This document shows positions 1 through 8,937 of a stretch of DNA of 64,000 bases, piece by piece (the stretch's first letter is position 1; each line of letters starts with the position of its first letter). The notes under the pieces are model-generated. The model saw only the letters and a list, made by a program, of their open reading frames with translations, searched no databases and was not told the DNA's origin. Location of the stretch: assembly GCA_963781305.1 (NCBI GenBank), contig CAWAFL010000011.1, positions 1,054,001-1,118,000 on the forward strand, given 5' to 3'. The DNA is from DASXMT01 sp963781305 (lineage in GTDB: Bacteria > Actinomycetota > Acidimicrobiia > Acidimicrobiales > RAAP-2). A program made the translations under genes and the position numbers.

Positions 1-735
1 GGATGCCTGTCCCTGGCGACAGCGGCGCGCCGGGATTCGGACTCGGTCGAGGTCGATTCTCATATTCAGCGATTGCCCGGCGGCTTGGAGGTCCTAGTCG
101 GGGGGAGCTCATCGGAGATGGCCCTAGCCAAATCCGTGACCTGGGCCAACGTGAATCAGGCGCTGGTCAAAGTTGCCAGCACTGTTGACGTGGTCGTCGA
201 TCTCGGTCGATTGGCTTCGCCCTACAACGAGAGCCGGCAATTGCTCCAAAACGCACAAGCCGTTGGTGTACTCATCGGACCTGATCAAGCCTCGCTCGCT
301 CATGCGATGGATCAACGGGAGCTGCTTGTTGATCTATGTGGTGAGCGAATATCTCTCTTGATCGTCGGACGCGGTACGTACCGCCCCCGAGATATCGAGT
401 CACTGGCCGGGATGCGTGTTTCCGCCGAGGTTCCTCACGACCCGGCGGCGGCGGCGGTTGCCTCAGGCGCCTCGAGCGGTGCTCGCCGTCTGGCCCGATC
501 GGTCTTGGTCAAGTCGGCTCGTCGAATTGCAGATTCATTTGCTTCTCGCGACGAACGTTCGAGTCGTCCCACCGACAACGCGGCTGACCAGGGCAACCAG
601 GGCGATGAGTCCAACGACGCCCATAGCGCCGGCAAGGCCGATGTGATCAGGTCCTCGGCGCGGACCGGGAGAGACGAACGCGCAGCCGGTCCAGGTGACC
701 AAGGGCCGCCGTCGTCATTGAAGGTTCTCCCATGA
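1..735 (+). CDS. TadZ/CpaE-like pilus-assembly ATPase, C-terminal part (5' truncated by window edge)
   Basis: The frame is open from base 1, so the gene begins upstream; about 244 residues are visible. The visible part resembles the C-terminal half of CpaE/TadZ, the MinD-related protein that positions the Tad secretion apparatus: a 'pgglevLvGg' segment, then VDVVVDLGR, the usual beta-strand with catalytic-site Asp. The last ~70 residues are a charged, disordered tail. It ends 16 bases before cpaF and heads a same-strand run of pilus genes. The P-loop lies outside the window and cannot be checked. An internal TTG at 73 is an unlikely start because similarity continues upstream of it. Confidence 0.7.
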   Translation, partial: GCLSLATAARRDSDSVEVDSHIQRLPGGLEVLVGGSSSEMALAKSVTWANVNQALVKVASTVDVVVDLGRLASPYNESRQLLQNAQAVGVLIGPDQASLAHAMDQRELLVDLCGERISLLIVGRGTYRPRDIESLAGMRVSAEVPHDPAAAAVASGASSGARRLARSVLVKSARRIADSFASRDERSSRPTDNAADQGNQGDESNDAHSAGKADVIRSSARTGRDERAAGPGDQGPPSSLKVLP

Positions 736-751
736 GCCCGGGAGACCCGTC

Positions 752-2221
752 ATGACCACCTCTCTCGCTACAAAGATACGGACGCTGGTAGCCGAAGATC
801 TTGCTGCTGAGGATGTATCGGTCCTTCGCAACGAGGATCGGCGTGAATTTGCTCGACAGCGCATATTCGTACATATGGACGCTCTCGGCATTGAACACCT
901 GGCCAGCGACGCGCCGCTCCCCACGTCCGAGGAGGAGCAACGTCTCGCCCAGTCAATTCTCGACGCCCTTTTCGGGATGGGCGGCCTCCAGTCGCTCATT
1001 GACGATCCGTCCATCGAAAACATCGATGTCAACGGGTTCGATCGGGTCTGGGTGACCTATGCCGACGGCGCAAAGCGGGCGATGCCGCCCATCGCCGACT
1101 CCGATGAAGAGCTCATCGAGATCATGAGGTCTGCTGCTGCAAGGTTCGGCCTGTCCGAGCGGAGGTTCGATATAGCTCGCCCGGAACTCGATCTGCGACT
1201 TCCGGACGGGAGTCGGCTTTCGGCTCTGATGGCCGTTACGACCCGCCCGGCCATCTCCGTCCGCCGCCACCGTTTCGTCGATCTTTCGGTCGACGACCTC
1301 ATGGGTCTTGGGACCATCGATGTCGGAATGGCCTCGTTCCTGACTGCGGCGGTCCGGGCTCGAAAGAACATCGTCATCGCCGGTGCGATGAACTCGGGCA
1401 AGACAACGCTCCTTCGAGCTTTGGCCTCGGTTATCCCGCCACGAGAGCGCATTGTGACCATCGAACAGTCGCTGGAGCTTGCCTTGGACAAGGACGAGGT
1501 TCGACATCCGGACATCGTGGCTCTGGAAGCGAGACCGGCAAACCTCGAAGGGGAGGGAATGGTGGGGGTCGCCGATCTAGTCCGTCGAGCGCTGCGAATG
1601 AACGCCGACAGGGTCATTGTCGGTGAAGTGTTGGGCGACGAGATCCTTCCCATGCTCAACGCTATGAGTCAGGGCCGGTCGGGATCCATGTGCACGATCC
1701 ATTCGGACTCGTCGGCCGGCGTGTTTCGACGCATCGCGTCGTATGCGGTCCAAGCTCCTGAGCGTCTCCCGCTCGAGGCCACCAACCTTCTGATGGCAGG
1801 CGCGGTCCACTTCGTCGTGTACTTGGACATCGAGCATCCGACCCTGACCGGTGACCACGGGTACGACGACGACTACGGCCGAGTCCCAGCGAGCTGGTCT
1901 TTCTCGGACATGCCAGAGCACGCCGATCATCGGTGGGGCCCCACTGCGGGTCCTCCCGGTGTACGCGGGTTTGACTCCGCCCAGGACGACCAAGCGACCT
2001 GGTTCGCTGGCCCGGCTCGTCGCCAACGTTTCGTTTCTTCTGTACGCGAAGTGGTTGACGCTGAAGGGTCACAAGTCATCTCCAACGAGATATTTCGCCC
2101 GGGCCCTGATCGGCGAGCTGTGGTGGCTGCCCCGCTCCGCCCTGAGACCCTCCGGGACTTGATTCGCCATGGCTACGAGCCGCGCAGCGACCAAGAGGGC
2201 CACGAAAGGGTCTGGACATGA
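752..2221 (+). CDS. cpaF: CpaF/TadA-family type II/IV secretion ATPase (Tad pilus motor)
   Basis: This is the cytoplasmic hexameric ATPase that drives assembly of Flp (type IVb) pili. Of 489 residues, the N-terminal ~150 form the usual CpaF domain (IDVNGFDRVWV). The Walker A GAMNSGKTT lies near residue 211, the Walker B region NADRVIVGEV near 285, and the His box CTIHSD near 313. The ~100 residues after the ATPase core are longer and less conserved than in most relatives. The ATG at 752 follows a purine-rich stretch. The stop overlaps the start of the TadB gene by four bases (ATGA), so the two are probably translationally coupled. Confidence 0.93.
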   Translation: MTTSLATKIRTLVAEDLAAEDVSVLRNEDRREFARQRIFVHMDALGIEHLASDAPLPTSEEEQRLAQSILDALFGMGGLQSLIDDPSIENIDVNGFDRVWVTYADGAKRAMPPIADSDEELIEIMRSAAARFGLSERRFDIARPELDLRLPDGSRLSALMAVTTRPAISVRRHRFVDLSVDDLMGLGTIDVGMASFLTAAVRARKNIVIAGAMNSGKTTLLRALASVIPPRERIVTIEQSLELALDKDEVRHPDIVALEARPANLEGEGMVGVADLVRRALRMNADRVIVGEVLGDEILPMLNAMSQGRSGSMCTIHSDSSAGVFRRIASYAVQAPERLPLEATNLLMAGAVHFVVYLDIEHPTLTGDHGYDDDYGRVPASWSFSDMPEHADHRWGPTAGPPGVRGFDSAQDDQATWFAGPARRQRFVSSVREVVDAEGSQVISNEIFRPGPDRRAVVAAPLRPETLRDLIRHGYEPRSDQEGHERVWT

Positions 2222-3099
2222 TCGCGGCGGCCATCCCCTGCGCTCTCTGTTTCAGCTTCGGCGTGGTTGGTGTCGTCACGGCGTGCACTCAGCGTGCTCG
2301 GCTGAGGACACCCTCCACATCGTCAACCCCGACAGGACTTCGAGCCTCGTTGCGGAAAACGCTGAAGCCGGTACTTGGAAAGCACGGCGGTGTCCGTCTG
2401 GCGGGGGCTTGTGCAGTGGGTGCGTTGGCGACAGTGATTACCCGATGGCCGGTTGCCTTTCCCGTCGGGGTCATCGCCACCCTAGGTTTGCCGTCACTCT
2501 TCGGGCAGACGTCTGGTGCGTTGTCGGTGACCAAGCTCGAAGCCATTGCAACGTGGACGGAGATGCTCCACAGCACGCTTGCCGCGTCGGCGGGCCTGAA
2601 TCAGGCGATCATGGCCACGGCACCCATGTCGCCCGTCCCCATTCGTCCGGCGACGTTGGCGCTGGCCGGCAGGCTCCGCGCTGGGATGTACAACAAGGAT
2701 GCACTGATTCTGTTCGCTGACGAGGTGGCCGATCCCAGCACCGATCGGGTGGTGTGCGCACTGATCCTGGCCTCGTCGTCACGGGCACAGCGGCTTGGAG
2801 ATCTGTTGGGTGCATTGGCCGACTCGACCCGAGAGGACGTAGCCGTCCGTCTCCGGATTGAGACCAGCAGGGCGTCCTCGCGAAGCGGGGTCCGCACGGT
2901 GATCGTGTTCAGCGTGGCATTTGCCGCCCTGTTGGCTGTACTCGCTCACAGCTACCTCGCACCGTTCGGAACGCCGACCGGACAGGTGATCCTGGTCGCT
3001 ATTGGTGCCCTCTACGCGGCCGGCCTCACTCTGATGGTCCGGATGACGAAGCCGCGACCGCCGGTGCGGCTACTCACTCAGGAGGCAGGAAGCGAGTGA
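2218..3099 (+). CDS. tadB: TadB-like type II secretion system F-domain membrane protein
   Basis: This is an inner-membrane platform protein of the Tad pilus, 293 residues. It has hydrophobic segments at residues ~1-20 and ~62-95, a cytoplasmic T2SSF-type helical bundle (~100-215) and two C-terminal membrane helices (~228-275). The start overlaps the cpaF stop (ATGA) and its own stop overlaps the next start (GTGA), which is strong evidence for one operon. Assignment to TadB rather than TadC rests on order (ATPase, TadB, TadC) and topology. Confidence 0.85.
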   Translation: MIAAAIPCALCFSFGVVGVVTACTQRARLRTPSTSSTPTGLRASLRKTLKPVLGKHGGVRLAGACAVGALATVITRWPVAFPVGVIATLGLPSLFGQTSGALSVTKLEAIATWTEMLHSTLAASAGLNQAIMATAPMSPVPIRPATLALAGRLRAGMYNKDALILFADEVADPSTDRVVCALILASSSRAQRLGDLLGALADSTREDVAVRLRIETSRASSRSGVRTVIVFSVAFAALLAVLAHSYLAPFGTPTGQVILVAIGALYAAGLTLMVRMTKPRPPVRLLTQEAGSE

Positions 3100-3992
3100 A
3101 CGCCGCCATCTTCTGTGGGCTCGTCTTCGGGCTGGGCGTGGCAGGCTTCATCAGAGGCATTCGCCCATCACGGCCCCTTGTCAAGCTCGCGGGCATGGAC
3201 GCCGCCGCCATTGGGTCAGGCCACTCGACTCATCTCGGCAGGTTGTCGAACCTCGTTGGCTTGTCGGCGGCGACCTGGGCGGCCGAGGCGGGGCTCATGC
3301 GGGGTCGATTCTGGGACCGCATTACTTCGGCGATGGCCGTAGCTGAAGTGAGCGTCGACCAACTGGCTCTACAGACCGTCCAGGCGGTGGGTACGGCCGT
3401 GTTGTTGCCCGTCGTGGTGTGGGGGTTGCTGCAGGGCGGTGGCATCGCTCTGCCTCTGTTGATTCCGGTCGGGGTGATCCTGGTTCTCGTACCGGTGGGC
3501 GCCTGCCTACCGGTTGTCGTGCTCCAGAGGGAGGCGGCCGAGCGCCGGCGTCACGCCCGAACTGTGGTGGGTTCGTTCGTTGACCTGGTCGTGCTCGCTT
3601 TGGCCGGTGGGGTAGGTATCGAAGGAGCCCTTCAATCGGCGGCGGCAGCGAGTTCAGATTGGACGTCGGTTCGGATCCGGCGGGCATTGGCGCTGGCCCA
3701 GGATTCTGGCGAGCCCTCGTGGTCGGCGATCGGCCGGCTGGGCGAGGACCTCGGTGTCCCTGAACTGACCGAACTGGCAGCGACCATACGTCTGGCCGGG
3801 ACGGAAGGGGCCCGGGTGCGCCGGTCGCTCTCGGCGCGTGCCTCTGCCCTCCGCCGGCACGAACAGGCTGAGGCCGAGACCGAGGCCAACACCGTGACCG
3901 AACGGCTCTTTCTACCCGGGGCCCTGCTCCTGGTGGGGTTCCTTCTCTTCGTGGGCTATCCGGCGTTCAGCCGAATTCTCACTGGCTTTTGA
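3096..3992 (+). CDS. tadC: TadC-like type II secretion system F-domain membrane protein
   Basis: This is the second Tad platform protein, 298 residues. It has membrane helices near residues 1-20, 95-145 and 265-295, with a T2SSF cytoplasmic domain between (~150-260). The GTG start at 3096 has an AGGAGG-type ribosome site about ten bases upstream and overlaps the TadB stop. The C-terminal helix (FLPGALLLVGFLLFVGYPAF) is typical of the family. About 140 bases of non-coding sequence separate it from the pilin gene. Confidence 0.85.
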   Translation: MNAAIFCGLVFGLGVAGFIRGIRPSRPLVKLAGMDAAAIGSGHSTHLGRLSNLVGLSAATWAAEAGLMRGRFWDRITSAMAVAEVSVDQLALQTVQAVGTAVLLPVVVWGLLQGGGIALPLLIPVGVILVLVPVGACLPVVVLQREAAERRRHARTVVGSFVDLVVLALAGGVGIEGALQSAAAASSDWTSVRIRRALALAQDSGEPSWSAIGRLGEDLGVPELTELAATIRLAGTEGARVRRSLSARASALRRHEQAEAETEANTVTERLFLPGALLLVGFLLFVGYPAFSRILTGF

Positions 3993-4134
3993 TTCGAAGC
4001 AACGACAGATCGACGACGCCGGACAGAAGTACCGCCGCAGTGCTGTACCACAGCCACTGAGCCGCAGGACAGCTCCACAGAGCCACAGGACAGAAGAAAG
4101 AACAGCCGCAGAACACAGGAAGAGAGGAGCAAAC
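3993..4134 (+). promoter_or_regulatory. Repeat-bearing leader upstream of the Flp pilin gene
   Basis: This is the only sizeable gap inside the Tad operon. It holds imperfect direct repeats of gccgcaggacagctccacag / gccacaggacag and ends with a GAGAGGAGC ribosome site nine bases before the pilin ATG. A gap before the pilin is where a separate promoter or mRNA-processing site would be expected, because pilin is needed in far larger amounts than the machinery. No clear -35/-10 pair was found. Confidence 0.35.
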
Positions 4135-4329
4135 ATGCTGCCTGTACAGATCACTGCCCTCTGGGCTTATCTGAAAGCCAAGACCCAGGCCCGTGGTTCG
4201 TGGGATGAGGCTGGCTCGGCGGTGGAGAAGGTGATCCTGACTGCCATCTTCGCCGCACTGGCCATCGCCGTTGGAGCCATCATCGTCTCCAAGGTCACGG
4301 CAAAGGCCAATTCGATCAACCTGAACTGA
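4135..4329 (+). CDS. Flp-type (type IVb) pilin-like small protein
   Basis: A 64-residue protein with an N-terminal hydrophilic leader (~30 residues), a Gly-Ser/Glu junction (GSAVEKVILT) and a ~20-residue hydrophobic helix. This is the architecture of Flp pilins, which are cleaved by a TadV prepilin peptidase after Gly and keep a Glu near the new N-terminus. Length and place between tadC and tadE fit the major pilin. The classical Tyr after the Glu is absent (EK instead of EY), so it could be a minor pilin. It overlaps the next gene by one base (TGATG). Confidence 0.75.
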   Translation: MLPVQITALWAYLKAKTQARGSWDEAGSAVEKVILTAIFAALAIAVGAIIVSKVTAKANSINLN

Positions 4330-4718
4330 TGCGACGGTTTCCTCTGTTGAACGATCGCGGCTCGGCGACTCTCGAGGCGGTGCTGGTCATCCCGGTTCTC
4401 ATGCTGGTGCTGCTCGTGGCGGTGCAGCTCGCACTGTGGTCCCACGCATCCCAGGTCGTTCACACGGCCGCTTCGGAGGGCGACGCGTCGGCTCGCTCGT
4501 ACGGCGGAGGAGATCAACTGGGAAAGGCCCGCGCCCAGGAGGTGTTACAAGCATCACAGTCGAACGTGATTGGCCCCAACGTCCAAGTGACCAGGTCGGC
4601 GGGTGATGAGGTGACCGTGACGGTGACGGCAAGAGCGGTGTCCATCCTCCCGGGGATCCAGTTCCCAGTCTCGGCCACCGAGGCCGGATCAGTCCAAGAA
4701 TTTCGGGCGGGCGAGTGA
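4329..4718 (+). CDS. TadE-like minor pseudopilin
   Basis: 129 residues. The N-terminal DRGSATLEAVLVIPVLMLVL is the classic TadE motif: a short basic leader, then G-S-x-x-x-E and a hydrophobic helix. The rest is a periplasmic/extracellular domain. TadE proteins are processed like pilins and are needed for Flp pilus assembly. It overlaps the following gene by four bases (GTGA). Confidence 0.85.
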   Translation: MRRFPLLNDRGSATLEAVLVIPVLMLVLLVAVQLALWSHASQVVHTAASEGDASARSYGGGDQLGKARAQEVLQASQSNVIGPNVQVTRSAGDEVTVTVTARAVSILPGIQFPVSATEAGSVQEFRAGE

Positions 4719-5137
4719 GAGGCGCCCATGCTCGTGGTGACCGCGGCAGCCTGACGGTCGAACTGGTCGTGCTGACGCCGGTCGTGGTGATGTTCGCATT
4801 GGCCACGTTGGCGTTCGGACGCCTCTCCCAGGCTCGTCAGCAAGTGGTCGAAGCGGCCCAAGCAGGCGCTCAGGCGGCAGCAGTCGGGTCTGATGCCGCA
4901 GATGCTCAACAAGCAGCCCAGACGGCAGCGTCCACGGGAATCCTGGCCAGCAACCACACCTGTGCGAATCCGCAGATCAGTACGAACGTGGCCCACTTTG
5001 TGCCCGGTGGTTACGTCGTGGTGGAGGTGACATGTCACGTCGAGCTTTCCGATCTGCTCGTGCCCGGCCTTCCTGGCGCGACGACCGTGCGGGCCTCGTC
5101 CACAGCTCCACTCGATCCGTACCGGTCGATGCCATGA
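4715..5137 (+). CDS. Second TadE/TadF-like pseudopilin
   Basis: 140 residues. GDRGSLTVELVVLTPVVVMF at residues ~8-27 repeats the TadE signature. The mature domain is Ala/Gln-rich, with two Cys (HTCANP and VEVTCHV) that could form a disulphide. The GTG start overlaps the previous stop and the end overlaps the ATG of the TadG-like gene. The tandem of two TadE-like genes before tadG is common in actinobacterial Tad loci. Confidence 0.82.
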   Translation: MRGAHARGDRGSLTVELVVLTPVVVMFALATLAFGRLSQARQQVVEAAQAGAQAAAVGSDAADAQQAAQTAASTGILASNHTCANPQISTNVAHFVPGGYVVVEVTCHVELSDLLVPGLPGATTVRASSTAPLDPYRSMP

Positions 5138-5571
5138 AGCGCCGGTGGGGAACCAGTGAGGTCGATAACAGGAGCGAGTCGGGTGTGATCACGGTGTTCG
5201 TGGCCCTGCTGGCTGTGGCGTTGTTCGCCCTGGCCGGGCTGGTGCTGGATGGTGGGCGAGCGGTTGGTGCACAACAGGCCGCCCAGGACGAGGCCGACCA
5301 GGCCGCTCGCTCCGGAGCCGCGGCCCTGTCGGTGAATGCACTCCGCACCGGCGCCGTCGAGCTCGATTCGGAGGCCGCCGTGGCTAATGCAGTGGCCTAT
5401 ACGGTCGCGGCCGGCCACCCGGGGACTGCGACGGTCGTCGGTAATGCGGTCGAGGTAAGCATCCACTATCGGGTTCCGACCGACATCCTGGGGATAATCG
5501 GCATCGGTACTTTGCCTGTCTCAGCGACTGCGCGTGCCGTTGACGTACATGGTGTGACGGGGGAGGAGTAA
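5134..5571 (+). CDS. TadG-like pilus-assembly protein (short form)
   Basis: 145 residues from the ATG at 5134, chosen over an earlier in-frame start because it gives an ATGA overlap with the previous gene and places SGVITVFVALLAVALFALAG at the N-terminus. That stretch, followed by LVLDGGRAVGAQQAAQDEADQAARSGA, is the putative Flp pilus-assembly TadE/G domain. Full TadG has a von Willebrand domain, absent here; the short form is usual in actinobacteria. It ends directly against the GTG of the LysM-BTAD gene. Confidence 0.8.
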   Translation: MKRRWGTSEVDNRSESGVITVFVALLAVALFALAGLVLDGGRAVGAQQAAQDEADQAARSGAAALSVNALRTGAVELDSEAAVANAVAYTVAAGHPGTATVVGNAVEVSIHYRVPTDILGIIGIGTLPVSATARAVDVHGVTGEE

Positions 5572-8500
5572 GTGAGTCGAGGAATCGTGCCTGCAGTTCC
5601 CAGAGGTCAGCAAATAGCGCAAGGCTTGCTTTCCGGATCGACGCTCCTACTGGTTGCAGTGGGCGTTCCCGTCGTGCTGGTGCTGGTGGGTGGTTCGCCG
5701 GTGCCGCATGGCCTCGTTCACGCGGTTCGAGTGGACATGTCCCTGCGTCAGCTGTTCGGCAAACCCGTGGCTGACACCTGGATCGTGCACGCGGCCTTTG
5801 CGCTGGCATGGTGTGCCTGGTTGTGGTTGAGCGTCTGTGTGGTAGTCGAGATGGTGTCGTGGGTTTCGGGCCGGACTCCCGCTCGGGTTCCCGGGAGCCG
5901 AGCGATGCAAGCGCTGGCTGCGTGCTTGGTTGGCACCACCTTGGCGGTCATGTCTGCCAACCGAATTCCAGGGCCAAGCGCCCACGTCAGCGCGCGGGCG
6001 TCGGTCGCCGCACCGTCGAGTGCAGCACCAGCCGGGACGAATGCCCGCTCACCCCGATTTGGGTCCGCGCCGGTCAGGACACCTCGGGGCGCCCATGTGG
6101 TAGAGAACGCCACGACGTCGCCGGAGGTGGAGAATCGGTCCACCAGGACGAATCCGAACCTGTTGCGTCCTCGTTCTCGAACGGGCGCGTTTCGAAACAG
6201 TGTCGATCTAGGCAACGGGAGCGCGACAGATCTGCCGATTGCTCGCTCGTGGGACATGGTCGAGAGGTCGTCGGACACAATCGAGAGGTCGCCCGCCGAG
6301 TCAGGTTCGGAGGTCACGGACCAATCGGTCGAGCTGGCTGATGTCGTCGGGGCGGCTGCGGCCCCGCCAGTGAGGACCTACGTCGTACAGCCGCACGACA
6401 CGTTGTGGTCGATCGCTGGGTCGCAGCTGGGCTCACCACTCCTATGGCCCGAGATCGCCCAAGCAAACTACGGTCGCCCGCAACCCGATGGTGGGGTGCT
6501 GACCGATGCGCACTGGATCGATCCGGGATGGGTGCTGATTCTTCCTGCTGGTGCATCGGCCGCAGACACAGCTTCACCATCACCGATGAGCACGCCTGTC
6601 GCGCCAGCAGCGGCGCCTCCGCCCAGTGCGCAGGTGGCGCCAACGCCATCCACGACGCCCTCTCCGACGCCGACCACTCTGCCGACACCGGCCGCCGCCG
6701 CACCGACTTCGACCACCGTCGCACCTACGCCGACCACTGCTCCACCTTCCCCGACAAACGGCCTGTCGCCTTCGCCATCGGTTTCCCGCAGTTCTCGTGC
6801 CCAGGCGGACCAGGTGGGAACCGCACGCTTGGTGCACCGGCAGGACGAAACGCCGGACGGCCAGGCCGGGGAAGGCCACGGTGGTCTTCCATTGACTCCC
6901 ATCGGCGCCGGGCTGCTCGGCGCCGGGCTTGTGGGCATCATCGATCGAATGCGCCGCGCCCAGCAGCGCCATCGGAGGGTAGGCGAGCACATCAGGCTGC
7001 CCCATCCTGCACTGTCGAGGTTGGAGCGCAGGCTGCGGATCAGTGATGACCCGTTGGCCCCCTACGCCGTGGACGCCGCTCTCCGGACGTTTGCGTCGGG
7101 GTACTCCACGGCGACGCCCCGGACTTCCGCAGCGTCCGGTGCATCCGTCGCTGGACGACCCGTGGTCGCCGGGGTGCAGGTCCACCCCGACGACATCGAA
7201 TTGGTCCCCGAAGACGACCAATGGACAGGAACAGTGCCTGGGCCATTCGAATCCCGGCTGGGCAGTTCATCCTGGTTCGTCGCCCGGAGGCTCCTTCCTT
7301 GGCCTGATCCAGGCGCCACCGAGGGAACCTGCGATGACGAAGCGCCTTGTCCGGCGCTGGTGACCGTGGGTCGCTCGGATGCAGGGCCGTGCCTGGTGAA
7401 CCTCGAGGCCATGGGTTCGTTGGCTGTCTCAGGCGAGCCGGCAGCCTGCGATGGCCTACTCCGTGCGTTGGCTCTCGAGCTAGCCACGTCCTTCTGGGCT
7501 GACCAATTCGATCTGGTGCTGGTGGGATTCGGGCAGGAGCTGTCGAGGTTTGAGCGGGTTCGGGTTGTACCCGACGCGTCCGCTCTCGTCCGCGAGCTCG
7601 AGCATCGGGGATGCGATGGGCGCTCTCTCCTGCACACCGCTGGTTACCGATCATTCAGCGAGGCCCGCATGGCGGCAGGGTCCGATACCTGGGACGCGCT
7701 GGTGGTGTTGTGCGGTCCCTTTGTCAGTCCATCCGAGGCCCAAGCGTTGGTCGATCAGGCAGGTGACGCGGAGACCGGACTTGCCGTCGTTGTCTGCGGA
7801 GATAGAGGCGGTACGCGTCACAGGCTCACGGTCGACGGACCTGGATCCTCGTCTCCACTCGACCTACTGGGCACCGTGGTCTGGCCGCAGCGGGTGGAGT
7901 CCTCGGAGCTCGAGGGTCTCGGACGATTGGTGACCACGGCAGCCGACCTCTCGTCGGTTCCTGCTTCAGTGGCTCCATACGCATCGATCAGTGCTCCACT
8001 CCCGCAGGTTCCGCCTGAGCCAGCCGACAGGTCAAAGCAATGGGTTGGAAGAGACGACTCCGATGAGCCCACATCGCCGCTTCTCCGGGCATCTGAGCGT
8101 TCGGGAGTGGATGGGCCTCAACAGTCAGACGTTGATGTTCAGGACTCGGCTGTCGGGGTCGGTGCTGCCAGTACCCAGGAGTCCGATCTGGCTTCCATGG
8201 ACGTGCCCGAGGTGGAGGTTCTGGTGCTGGGGTTCGTCGAGGTTCGCGGCAATGCTCGCCAGTTCACGAGGGCGTGGGCGAAGGAGCTGGTCGTATACCT
8301 GGCCATGCATCCCGCTGGAGTCTCCAACGAAGCCTGGGCGACAGCCTTGTGGCCTGACCGCCTCATGGCGCCGTCGAGCCTGCATTCGACAGCATCGGTT
8401 GCCCGTCGGTCACTTGGACAGGCACATGATGGTGGCGACCACCTTCCCAAGGGTCACGGTCGCCTGGTGCTCGCTGACACGGTGGGAACGGACTGGGATC

Positions 8501-8937
8501 GCTTCGTCCGTCTGGCCGATTCAGGTCAGGCCAGTCATTGGCGTGCGGCAATGGACCTCGTTCGTGGTCGACCATTCGACGGTCTGCGGGCCTCCGACTG
8601 GCCCATTCTCGAGGGATTGTCCGCGGCGATCGAGGCGTCAGTCGTCGACGTAGCCACCCGGTTGGCATCTGAGTGCCTCGCGGTTCGAGACCCGGCCGGC
8701 GCCGAGTGGGCGGCGCGCCGGGGCCTGTTGGTGAGTCCCTACGACGAGCGCCTCTACCGGATGCTGCTTCGCGCTGCCGACCTGGCCGGCAACCCGGCTG
8801 GCGTCGAGGCGGTCATGTCCGAGCTGTTGCACCTGGTGGCTGACGGCGTTGAGCCCTTCGATTCGATCCATCCAGAGACCACAGATCTATATCGGACCCT
8901 TACCCGGCGTCAGTCGTTCGCTCCAAGTTCGCGCTGA
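5572..8937 (+). CDS. LysM- and BTAD-domain membrane protein at the end of the Tad operon
   Basis: 1121 residues from a GTG that directly follows the previous TAA. Order: three N-terminal membrane segments (~20-42, ~66-95, ~105-125); a disordered linker; a LysM domain at ~268-325 (YVVQPHDTLWSIAG ... VLILPAG); a Pro/Thr-rich stretch (~330-410); one membrane helix (~432-450); a ~350-residue central region; and, from ~880, a winged-helix-like segment plus an all-helical bacterial transcriptional activator domain (SARP/BTAD) to the end. LysM binds peptidoglycan; BTAD is a TPR-like protein-interaction domain normally seen in SARP regulators. Proteins of this architecture occur next to Tad genes in actinobacteria; their role is unproven. 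A link between wall, pilus and cytoplasm is inference. Confidence 0.8.
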   Translation: MSRGIVPAVPRGQQIAQGLLSGSTLLLVAVGVPVVLVLVGGSPVPHGLVHAVRVDMSLRQLFGKPVADTWIVHAAFALAWCAWLWLSVCVVVEMVSWVSGRTPARVPGSRAMQALAACLVGTTLAVMSANRIPGPSAHVSARASVAAPSSAAPAGTNARSPRFGSAPVRTPRGAHVVENATTSPEVENRSTRTNPNLLRPRSRTGAFRNSVDLGNGSATDLPIARSWDMVERSSDTIERSPAESGSEVTDQSVELADVVGAAAAPPVRTYVVQPHDTLWSIAGSQLGSPLLWPEIAQANYGRPQPDGGVLTDAHWIDPGWVLILPAGASAADTASPSPMSTPVAPAAAPPPSAQVAPTPSTTPSPTPTTLPTPAAAAPTSTTVAPTPTTAPPSPTNGLSPSPSVSRSSRAQADQVGTARLVHRQDETPDGQAGEGHGGLPLTPIGAGLLGAGLVGIIDRMRRAQQRHRRVGEHIRLPHPALSRLERRLRISDDPLAPYAVDAALRTFASGYSTATPRTSAASGASVAGRPVVAGVQVHPDDIELVPEDDQWTGTVPGPFESRLGSSSWFVARRLLPWPDPGATEGTCDDEAPCPALVTVGRSDAGPCLVNLEAMGSLAVSGEPAACDGLLRALALELATSFWADQFDLVLVGFGQELSRFERVRVVPDASALVRELEHRGCDGRSLLHTAGYRSFSEARMAAGSDTWDALVVLCGPFVSPSEAQALVDQAGDAETGLAVVVCGDRGGTRHRLTVDGPGSSSPLDLLGTVVWPQRVESSELEGLGRLVTTAADLSSVPASVAPYASISAPLPQVPPEPADRSKQWVGRDDSDEPTSPLLRASERSGVDGPQQSDVDVQDSAVGVGAASTQESDLASMDVPEVEVLVLGFVEVRGNARQFTRAWAKELVVYLAMHPAGVSNEAWATALWPDRLMAPSSLHSTASVARRSLGQAHDGGDHLPKGHGRLVLADTVGTDWDRFVRLADSGQASHWRAAMDLVRGRPFDGLRASDWPILEGLSAAIEASVVDVATRLASECLAVRDPAGAEWAARRGLLVSPYDERLYRMLLRAADLAGNPAGVEAVMSELLHLVADGVEPFDSIHPETTDLYRTLTRRQSFAPSSR

